Assembly: GCA_910577275.1 (NCBI GenBank)
Contig: CAJTMW010000006.1
Location: forward strand, 62,001-126,000
DNA: 64,000 nucleotides
Direction: 5' to 3'
Source of the DNA: an uncultured Lachnospiraceae bacterium
GTDB taxonomy: Bacteria > Bacillota > Clostridia > Lachnospirales > Lachnospiraceae
Each line of letters starts with the position of its first letter. Positions within the stretch are counted from its first letter, which is position 1. The translations under genes were made by a program, and so were the position numbers. The notes under the pieces are model-generated. The model did no database searches. It had not been told where the DNA came from and worked only from the letters and a program-made list of their open reading frames with translations. Below are positions 36,217 to 43,601 of this stretch, in pieces.

Positions 36217-36237
36217 ATTTTCTCATCTCCACGCTGT

Positions 36238-38343
36238 TTAGAACAGCTTCTTAACCGCTCCCATCATTATCTGCGCCATCTGGGCGCTTACCGGCGAAAG
36301 CTCCATGCCGACAGTGAGCATATCATCTCCCGTCCGGGATAGTCCGTCCAGCTTAATATGAATATTGGGGTCGGAAGTGTCAAAAACATAACACTCGCTT
36401 TTTATAGTTTTCCCATTAGTCTCCACATGCTTTTTATGGAGGGGGACGGGAATCTGATTCAGGGAAAGCTCCGTAATCCGCACCATGCAGGGACGGTCGG
36501 CGGGGTCTACCCTGATTGCGGTCACATTTCCGTCCACCGGTATTTCCGCAAAAATCTTACCCTCCTCCACATAGACGTCCGGCATATAAAAAGACGCGTC
36601 CTCCCGGAAGCCTTTTCCATAATCAAAGTAAACCTGTATTCTCTCATCCAGTATTTTTTTCAGATGACGCTCCATCAATAGCTTTGCATCCACGCTGTAG
36701 GTTCCCAGAGAAGCTCTGATTTCTCCCATGGACTTCCGCTTTCCTGTCACCAGCTTCTGAAAACGGCTTTCCCTTGCCCTGTATTCCTCCGCTTTCCTTT
36801 CAGTAGTGTTTAATCTCTCTAATATAAAATCCAGATTTAACTTATTTCGTTTTTCTTCCTCCAGAACATAGCAGTATACCGCTCTGAACGCAATTTCCTC
36901 CGGGGCAATGCGTTTCCCCATTGTCCACTCGTAATCGATTACCTTCCACTTGTCTCCGTCCACCAGTATATTTTCGAAAACCAGGTCATAATCCGTCACC
37001 GGTTTATCTTCCCCATAGGAAATCAGCTCGTAATACTTGTCAAACAGGCGGTGGAAGCCCTCCATATCGTCCCTCGCCAGACAATCGTCAAGCAGCTCCT
37101 CCAGTAAAACTCCCTCCTCAAAGGGAAATTCCGCATAATCCTTTCCCTCAGGCAGGGAACAGGGATTGATGGACAAACCGCTCCCCTCATACCGCTCCTG
37201 CAAAAGCTCACAGGAACGCTTCATTCCCCGGATATGTCCTCTCGCCGTCTCGTCGCAGGGAATCTTGCGCACCACCCTGCCCTTTTCCGTCTCCACGATA
37301 TCCGTCCGCATGGAAAACTCAGGCGCGCGGTCATTGGAGTACTTCACGTAACAGGTTTCCGGCTCCTTTCCAATCACCACCAGATAGGAATTGGAAAACA
37401 CATCAAAAAGTTTATCCTGCAAAATACTGTCAAATACATACTTTTCATTAAAAAGAAGCATTCTGTCACGGTCAAAGTTCCGCAGATTATCCGTCAGCTC
37501 CCCCATGCCCGGAAGCCGCCGGTCAGAATAAATCACAGTGGGAAATTTGTAATCGGGATAGGGATAATAAAAAGAATAATCCTTTACATCACAGGCCTTT
37601 AGAATCTTTTCCAGACCGGTCCGGGTAAAGGTGCGCGCGCTTCCCCCCTCGGGGTAGCCTTCCAGACCCCCAAACCAGGTTCCGTCATGGTCCTCTTTAC
37701 ATCCGGCCCAGTACTTTAGTCCGAATTTGTTTTCAATGGCAATTACAACACGCCCGTTATCCTTAACATGCCGTAACATAATTTTGAGGAAATCCTCATA
37801 AGGAGTTTTCGTCTGGATATAAGACTGGCCGTATTCAAACACGCCTATCATACAGGCAAAATCATAGTCTGTGGAGAGCTCCGGCTCGATATCGTTAAAA
37901 TTCCCCACATGAATTTCGATGTTATCCCTGTCCTGATTCCGGTAGGCGTTAATATGGCTTCTCTTAGCGGAAAGGTCCACGCAGGTAACTTTTCCCGCCT
38001 TCTGCGAGAGCTTATCCGTAATCACCCCGCATCCCGAACCGATTTCCAGCACCTTATCATTCGGCCCTATGGGAAGCCAGTCAACAATGTTTCCCCGAAG
38101 GGGCGATAAATGATACAGAATCGGCCAGCTTTTCCGCTCCTCTATAATAGACGCATATTCCACCTTTGAGGCATTTTTTACAATAGATAAAATCTCGTCC
38201 TCGATTTCACCGTCACTGTATAAATCCTTCCCCGGATAATGCTTATAGTTTAGAGTCACCCTGCCTATCTGCTCAGGAAGCCGCCTCATCAATTCTTCTT
38301 CCCGCAGATGGAGCGGTTTTGGCCTGACATCTTCCCTGCTCAT
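36238..38343 (-). CDS. SAM methyltransferase fused to a kinase-like domain (WbdD-like architecture)
   Basis: The 701-residue protein has a class I methyltransferase at about 75-270: motif I KVLEIGSGCG (97-106), 'VTCVDLSAKRS' and 'DFACMIGVFEY'. A kinase-like domain of the choline-kinase/APH kind follows: VVRKIP with Lys360 as possible ATP-binding lysine, hinge-like 'FPFEEGVLLEELL' (406-418), catalytic-loop-like TDYDLVFENIL with Asp453 and Asn458, and DFG-like VIDYEW with Asp470. The C-terminal 200 residues are helical and then beta-rich. WbdD of E. coli O9a, about 700 residues, has the same methyltransferase-kinase order and caps the glycan with a methyl-phosphate. The gene overlaps the Wzt-type ATPase gene by four bases. 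HxD is DxD here, so activity needs testing. Confidence 0.8.
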   Translation of the reverse strand: MSREDVRPKPLHLREEELMRRLPEQIGRVTLNYKHYPGKDLYSDGEIEDEILSIVKNASKVEYASIIEERKSWPILYHLSPLRGNIVDWLPIGPNDKVLEIGSGCGVITDKLSQKAGKVTCVDLSAKRSHINAYRNQDRDNIEIHVGNFNDIEPELSTDYDFACMIGVFEYGQSYIQTKTPYEDFLKIMLRHVKDNGRVVIAIENKFGLKYWAGCKEDHDGTWFGGLEGYPEGGSARTFTRTGLEKILKACDVKDYSFYYPYPDYKFPTVIYSDRRLPGMGELTDNLRNFDRDRMLLFNEKYVFDSILQDKLFDVFSNSYLVVIGKEPETCYVKYSNDRAPEFSMRTDIVETEKGRVVRKIPCDETARGHIRGMKRSCELLQERYEGSGLSINPCSLPEGKDYAEFPFEEGVLLEELLDDCLARDDMEGFHRLFDKYYELISYGEDKPVTDYDLVFENILVDGDKWKVIDYEWTMGKRIAPEEIAFRAVYCYVLEEEKRNKLNLDFILERLNTTERKAEEYRARESRFQKLVTGKRKSMGEIRASLGTYSVDAKLLMERHLKKILDERIQVYFDYGKGFREDASFYMPDVYVEEGKIFAEIPVDGNVTAIRVDPADRPCMVRITELSLNQIPVPLHKKHVETNGKTIKSECYVFDTSDPNIHIKLDGLSRTGDDMLTVGMELSPVSAQMAQIMMGAVKKLF

Positions 38344-39758
38344 GAAACGCCTCCTTTCTGACGCGCCGCTTTCTCGTCCTTAACCGTAATTTCCGAATTC
38401 GTATCATAATACCCTACCGTATTTTTATCCGAAATCACCGTGAGGTCCATCACATCATACAGCCTGTGGTACACCTGAAAATCCTCATTTTCGTACCCTG
38501 TCACGCCAAGGGAAAGCAGATATTCCCCGCCCTGCAAATCAATTCTCTGGGTAAACGTGATATGCTTCACGCTTCCCGCCTGCACCGGCAAAAGAAACGC
38601 CTTTTCCACCATGGTATTAGTGCCTGTAATCTCCACGCCCTTGATATTTTTGATGGTAAAGGCAAAAATCGGCTCCTGAATATCCTCCATAAAACGCACA
38701 ACCATATGTATGCTGCACTTCTGTCCCTTGATGACGGCGCTGCTGCTTCTCCCCTTTTCATCACAGATATAATATTCTTCAATAACGGCCGCCTTGGTGC
38801 CATACTCCAAAAGCTCGGGATTCTTCAAAACGCTTTCTCCCCTGCCCGGATTCTCCCCGTTACCGGAACGCTTTGAACCTCCGGCAGCTTTTGAGCCTCC
38901 CGCTTTCCCCAAACTTTCGGAAGCCTCCGTTTCTCCAGCTCTCCCCTGACCGGAAGCCGCCGCCCGGATGTCCTTATCCTCCAGAAGACTCTCTTCCTTT
39001 TCATCAGACGCAGGGTACTGGCCCACCAGCACCTGCTTGTAGGCGTCAATCATCTCCCGGGGGGTTCCCTCCCCCAGCCTGGTTCCCTGATTTAAGAGAA
39101 TCACCCTGTCGCAGTATTTGCTGATGCTGCTCAGGTCGTGGCTTACAAACACGATGGTTTTCCCCATCTTTTTAAATTCTTCAAATTTGTGATAGCATTT
39201 TGCCTGAAAAAAAACGTCCCCCACAGACAAAGCCTCGTCTACAATCAGAATTTCCGGGTCGATGTTAATCGCCACGGCAAAAGCCAGCCGCACAAACATG
39301 CCGCTGGAATAAGTTTTTACCGGCTGATAAACATAATCCCCGATATCCGCAAAATTCAGTATCTCGTCAAGCCTTTCGTCAATTTCCTTTTTGGAAAAGC
39401 CAATCATGGTGCCGTTTAAATAAACGTTTTCAATCCCGTTGTACTCCATATTAAATCCGGCCCCTAACTCAAGCAGAGCCGAAATCCGCCCGTTTACTGT
39501 CACCTTCCCCTTCGTGGGGTTCAGCACGCCGGTGATAATCTTTAAAATCGTGGATTTTCCTGAACCGTTGGTTCCGATAATCCCCACCGTCTCCCCCTGA
39601 TAAATGACAGCGTCCACGCCTTTTAACGCATAATGCTCCTTATAACGCTTTCTTCTCGAAAGGCCCAGCGCTTCCTTCAATCTGTCCGAGGGCTTGTCAT
39701 ACAGCTTATATGCTTTTTCCAGATTCTCCACCTTTATGGCAATTTTTCTATCTTCCAT
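38340..39758 (-). CDS. Polysaccharide ABC exporter ATPase with C-terminal binding domain (Wzt/TagH type)
   Basis: The 472-residue protein has an ATPase domain (1-240): Walker A GTNGSGKST, signature YSSGMFVRLAFA and Walker B ILIVDEALSVGD. A low-complexity linker of Gly, Ser, Glu and Lys (about 245-305) leads to a C-terminal beta-sandwich (310-460, 'GGEYLLSLGVTGY'). In Wzt of O-antigen exporters that domain recognises the capped chain end. It pairs with the permease gene 35 bases upstream and overlaps the methyltransferase-kinase gene by ATGA, which couples exporter and putative capping enzyme. Confidence 0.92.
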   Translation of the reverse strand: MEDRKIAIKVENLEKAYKLYDKPSDRLKEALGLSRRKRYKEHYALKGVDAVIYQGETVGIIGTNGSGKSTILKIITGVLNPTKGKVTVNGRISALLELGAGFNMEYNGIENVYLNGTMIGFSKKEIDERLDEILNFADIGDYVYQPVKTYSSGMFVRLAFAVAINIDPEILIVDEALSVGDVFFQAKCYHKFEEFKKMGKTIVFVSHDLSSISKYCDRVILLNQGTRLGEGTPREMIDAYKQVLVGQYPASDEKEESLLEDKDIRAAASGQGRAGETEASESLGKAGGSKAAGGSKRSGNGENPGRGESVLKNPELLEYGTKAAVIEEYYICDEKGRSSSAVIKGQKCSIHMVVRFMEDIQEPIFAFTIKNIKGVEITGTNTMVEKAFLLPVQAGSVKHITFTQRIDLQGGEYLLSLGVTGYENEDFQVYHRLYDVMDLTVISDKNTVGYYDTNSEITVKDEKAARQKGGVS

Positions 39759-39793
39759 ATAAAATAACTCCCGTTATGTCACAGTGCCGTCCC

Positions 39794-40849
39794 TTATAAG
39801 ACATCGGCAAAATGCACCTTAAGCCGCTTGAAAATAAGGGAACCCACACAAAACAGCGTCACCGTAAAAATCCAGAAATATGTGGAGGAATAAAAATGCT
39901 CAAAAAACCACTCGTCGCCGTAAATTGCGTTCCGGTAGCCGTTTACAATATAAACCAGCGGATTGAGCTTGAACAGCGTAATGACATTATCGTCGTTTAT
40001 CATTGTAATATTCCACAAAATCGGCGTCGCCCACATTCCCACCTGAAGCCCGATATTGATAATCTGCGCCAGGTCCCTGAAAAATACCACCACTGCGCAG
40101 GTGCAGTAGCTCATGGCAAGCACCAGAATGAACAGGCAAAAGCTGTAATAAACCACCTGCAGCGTATATACCGTAGGATAATAACCGTAAAAGGCCGCCA
40201 CCAACAGAAGCACCGCCACAAAAAACACATGAATAAAGGTGGCGGCAATGAGCTTGATAATCGGAAGGATACTGATGTTGAAAACCACTTTTTTTACAAG
40301 ATAGCTGTACTCTAAAAGCGCGTTGGTGCCGTTGGTGATGGCCTCCGAAAAATAAAACCAGGGAACCAGTCCCGCCGTCAGGTGCAGCACATAGGGCACC
40401 TCCACTCCGCTCGCCACCATCTGGGCTCTGGTCTGAAACACCTTGTCAAATACAATCCAGTACATCAGAACCGTCACAACCGGCTGTACCAGCGCCCACA
40501 AAAACCCCAGATAAGAGCCTGCGTAACGCTTTTTGAAATCATTCTTTGCCAGCTTCCATATGAGCCTTCTGCTCTGAAACAGCTCTCTGGGGATAATAAA
40601 CATCCTGTCGTAGTAAAGCCCGAAAATAATGCATGCCAAAGTAAGCAGCGCGCAGGCGCACCACTTCTTTAAGTTTTCCGTGTGCTGGTCAGGCGCCAGC
40701 GGATTATTATGGGCAAGCACCATGACGGCAACTATCAGGCAGATTCCGTAAAAAACGCCAATCCCCACAGGCTTTGGCAGCCTGGACAAATCAAACCGCT
40801 TCTTTGCTTTTTCCTTACTTTCCATGTTTCTTATCCAGTCTTTCCGCAT
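39794..40849 (-). CDS. Polysaccharide ABC exporter permease (Wzm/TagG type)
   Basis: The 351-residue protein has two N-terminal membrane segments (an extension seen in some Gram-positive members) and the ABC-2 core: 'LIWKLAKNDFKKRYAGSYLGFLWALVQPVVTVLMYWIVF', 'LTAGLVPWFYFSEAITNGTNALLEYSYLVKKV' and 'LKVHFADVL' at the end. It exports a lipid-linked polysaccharide across the membrane. ATG 40825 is an alternative start. The ATPase gene follows 35 bases later. Confidence 0.92.
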   Translation of the reverse strand: MRKDWIRNMESKEKAKKRFDLSRLPKPVGIGVFYGICLIVAVMVLAHNNPLAPDQHTENLKKWCACALLTLACIIFGLYYDRMFIIPRELFQSRRLIWKLAKNDFKKRYAGSYLGFLWALVQPVVTVLMYWIVFDKVFQTRAQMVASGVEVPYVLHLTAGLVPWFYFSEAITNGTNALLEYSYLVKKVVFNISILPIIKLIAATFIHVFFVAVLLLVAAFYGYYPTVYTLQVVYYSFCLFILVLAMSYCTCAVVVFFRDLAQIINIGLQVGMWATPILWNITMINDDNVITLFKLNPLVYIVNGYRNAIYGDEWFFEHFYSSTYFWIFTVTLFCVGSLIFKRLKVHFADVL

Positions 40850-40871
40850 GTCAAGGTCCGTTCCGCGGACA

Positions 40872-41429
40872 TCAACCTCTGCTTTCCGTATATTCCCTGA
40901 TGCCGCCCCATTTTTTATCCTTCTCGGACATAATCAGCTCTCCGCCGTCGAACGGCCATTCCACTCCGATATCAGGGTCGTCGTATTTGAGCCCGCCTTC
41001 ATCTCCCGGATGGTAAAAGTCCGTACACTTGTAGGCAAATTCCGCATAATCAGAAAGCACCAGAAAACCATGGGCAAAATTCTTCGGTATAAAAAACTGC
41101 TTCTTATTCTCAGCGGACAGCAAAACGCCAAACCACTTTCCATAGGTAGCCGAACCCGGCCGCAAATCCACGGCCACATCAAAAACCTCCCCGGCCAGCA
41201 CTCTCACCAGCTTGTCCTGAGGATGATTGATTTGAAAGTGAAGTCCCCGAAGCACGTTTTTCACGGAAGACGACTGGTTGTCCTGCACGAAAACCTGGTC
41301 AATCCCGGCTTCCTTATAATCATTATAATTATAGGTTTCCACAAAATATCCCCGCTCATCCCCGAAAACCGTGGGGGTAATCACCTTCAGCCCTTCTATT
41401 TCACACGTTTCCACTGTTATCTTTCCCAT
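40872..41429 (-). CDS. rfbC: dTDP-4-dehydrorhamnose 3,5-epimerase
   Basis: The 185-residue cupin-fold enzyme has 'VFGDERGYFVETYN', 'VFVQDNQSSSVKNVLRGLHFQ' (catalytic His), 'VRVLAGEVFDVAVDLRPGSATYGKW' and 'FAHGFLVLSDYAEFAYKCTDFY' (catalytic Tyr region). It epimerises C3 and C5 of dTDP-4-keto-6-deoxyglucose in dTDP-L-rhamnose synthesis. RBS GGGAG. It directly follows rfbA and precedes the exporter genes. Confidence 0.95.
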   Translation of the reverse strand: MGKITVETCEIEGLKVITPTVFGDERGYFVETYNYNDYKEAGIDQVFVQDNQSSSVKNVLRGLHFQINHPQDKLVRVLAGEVFDVAVDLRPGSATYGKWFGVLLSAENKKQFFIPKNFAHGFLVLSDYAEFAYKCTDFYHPGDEGGLKYDDPDIGVEWPFDGGELIMSEKDKKWGGIREYTESRG

Positions 41430-41513
41430 GAATGTAATCTCCCTGTAAAATACCTGTATTATATTGAATATTTTGCGCCGAACGGCATCTTCTTTTTTGC
41501 GCGGTTTCCACTG

Positions 41514-42380
41514 TTACAGCCCGTCCGCCACGTCCTTCATGTATTTTCCATAATTGGTTTTCATCAAAGGCTCCGCCAGCTTCAAAAGCTGCTCCCTGCT
41601 GATAAAGCCTCTCTTGTAGGCAATCTCCTCAATACAGGACACATAAAGTCCCTGACGCTTCTGAACAGCCGAAACATAATCCGCCGCATCCAGCAGGGAA
41701 TCGTGGTTTCCGGTATCCAGCCATGCAAAACCTCTCCCCAGAGTTTCCACATACAGCGTTCCTCTCTTTAAATATTCATTGTTGATGCTGGTAATTTCGA
41801 TTTCCCCTCTGGCGGAGGGCTTTACGTTTGCCGCAATTTCCACCACGTCATTGTCATAGAAGTAGAGCCCCGGCACCGCATAGTTGCTCTTTGGCTTCTC
41901 CGGCTTCTCCTCTATGGAAATCGCCTTGCCGTTGTCGTCAAACTCCACGACGCCGTACTCCCTTGGGTCTCTCACATAATATCCGAAAATAGTCGCGCCC
42001 TTTTCCCTTGACGCCACCTCCCGCAGAACCCTCGAAAAGCTCTGCCCGTAAAAAATATTGTCGCCAAGCACCAGCGCCACCCTGTCCTTGCCGATAAAAT
42101 CCGCTCCAATGATAAAGGCTTCCGCCAGCCCCCGGGGCTGCTCCTGAACGGCATAAGAGAATTTCATGCCAAGCTGGCTTCCGTCCCCCAAAAGCTCCTC
42201 AAACACCGGCAAATCCCTGGGTGTGGAAATGATAAGCACCTCCCTGATTCCCGCCAGCATCAGCGTTGAAAGCGGGTAGTAAATCATAGGCTTGTCATAA
42301 ACCGGCATAATCTGTTTGCTGATTGCCTTGGTGAGCGGATACAGTCTGGTCCCCGCCCCTCCGGCTAAAATAATTCCCTT
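41514..42380 (-). CDS. rfbA: Glucose-1-phosphate thymidylyltransferase
   Basis: I place the start at TTG 42380, giving MKGIILAGGAGTRLYPLT, because GGAGG lies seven bases upstream and this is the conserved family start; ATG 42413 would add eleven residues with no better RBS. The protein has 288 residues, the normal size. Signature: GGAGTRLYP, the KPMIYYPLSTLMLAG loop, 'ALVLGDNIFYG' and 'PGLYFYDNDVV'. It makes dTDP-glucose, the first step to dTDP-rhamnose. Confidence 0.95.
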   Translation of the reverse strand, partial: KGIILAGGAGTRLYPLTKAISKQIMPVYDKPMIYYPLSTLMLAGIREVLIISTPRDLPVFEELLGDGSQLGMKFSYAVQEQPRGLAEAFIIGADFIGKDRVALVLGDNIFYGQSFSRVLREVASREKGATIFGYYVRDPREYGVVEFDDNGKAISIEEKPEKPKSNYAVPGLYFYDNDVVEIAANVKPSARGEIEITSINNEYLKRGTLYVETLGRGFAWLDTGNHDSLLDAADYVSAVQKRQGLYVSCIEEIAYKRGFISREQLLKLAEPLMKTNYGKYMKDVADGL

Positions 42381-42467
42381 CAAAATAATACCTCCGACCT
42401 TGCTTTTTTGCATGTGTCCAGTTTACCACGAAATGGGAATGATTGTAAATCACTCCCATTCCACTTA

Positions 42468-43547
42468 TTATTTTTCGTACATGTCCTCGTAATATTTCTG
42501 GTAGTCACCGCTGGTCACATTTTTCATCCATTCCTCGTTCTCAAAAAACCATGCAATGGTGCGTTTAATCCCTTCCTTAAACATGGTTTCCGGCTCCCAG
42601 CCAATCTCCGCCCGGATTTTGTCGGGCGCAATGGCATAACGTCTGTCATGGCCCTTTCTGTCCTCCACATAAGTGATTAAATCCTCGCTTACGAATTTCT
42701 TTCTGGGGTCGCTATCCGGCAGCATCTCTTTCAAAGTGTCCAGAATGATATGGATAATCTCTATATTCTGCTTCTCGTTATGGCCGCCTACGTTGTAGGT
42801 CTCAAAAAGCCTTCCCTTCTCCTGCACCATATCGATAGCCTTGGCGTGGTCCTCCACATAAAGCCAGTCGCGGACGTTTTTGCCGTCCCCGTAAACAGGG
42901 AGCTTTTTGCCTGAAAGGGCGTTATTGATAATCAGCGGAATCAGCTTTTCCGGGAACTGATAAGGCCCGTAATTGTTGGAGCAGTTGGTGATATTGGCCG
43001 GAAATTTATAAGTGTCCATATACGATTTCACCAGCATGTCCGAGCCTGCCTTGCTCGCAGAATAAGGACTGTGAGGCGCATAGGGGGTCGTCTCGTAAAA
43101 ATAACCGCCCTCGTCCGATAAGGAGCCGTACACCTCGTCCGTTGACACATGGAGGAACTTTTTGTCCGGCCTGTAGGTTCCGTCTGGATTCTCCCATGCC
43201 GCCTTTGCACAGTTAAGCATCACCGCCGTGCCAAGAACATTGGTTTTCACAAACACCTCCGGGTCTTTAATGCTTCTGTCCACATGGGTTTCCGCCGCGA
43301 AATGCACCACCCTGTCAATATCGTTTTCCTCAAAAATCCGGGAAATCGCCTCCTTATCGCAGATATCCGCTTTGATAAAGGTATAGTTGTCCCGCTCCTC
43401 CACTTCCCTTAAATTTTCAAGGTTGCCCGCATAGGTAAGGGCGTCCACGTTGATAATGCGGATTTCATTGCCGTACTTCTTAAACATATAGTGAATATAA
43501 TTCGAGCCGATGAAGCCGGCGCCTCCTGTTACCAAGTAAGTTCTCAT
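42468..43547 (-). CDS. rfbB: dTDP-glucose 4,6-dehydratase
   Basis: The start is ATG 43547 (MRTYLVTGGAGFIGSN), with GGAGG five bases upstream, giving 359 residues. It is an SDR-extended enzyme: the glycine-rich TGGAGFIGSNYIHYM, 'HFAAETHVDRSI', 'STDEVYG' and the YSASK catalytic Tyr-Lys pair. It converts dTDP-glucose to the 4-keto-6-deoxy sugar. rfbB, rfbA and rfbC lie in this transcription order. The reductase gene rfbD is not in the window. Confidence 0.95.
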   Translation of the reverse strand: MRTYLVTGGAGFIGSNYIHYMFKKYGNEIRIINVDALTYAGNLENLREVEERDNYTFIKADICDKEAISRIFEENDIDRVVHFAAETHVDRSIKDPEVFVKTNVLGTAVMLNCAKAAWENPDGTYRPDKKFLHVSTDEVYGSLSDEGGYFYETTPYAPHSPYSASKAGSDMLVKSYMDTYKFPANITNCSNNYGPYQFPEKLIPLIINNALSGKKLPVYGDGKNVRDWLYVEDHAKAIDMVQEKGRLFETYNVGGHNEKQNIEIIHIILDTLKEMLPDSDPRKKFVSEDLITYVEDRKGHDRRYAIAPDKIRAEIGWEPETMFKEGIKRTIAWFFENEEWMKNVTSGDYQKYYEDMYEK

Positions 43548-43601
43548 TGCATCCTCCATTCCAGTCCCGCGGAAGCTCTTCCGCTGTTTTGCATATTATT
43601 T

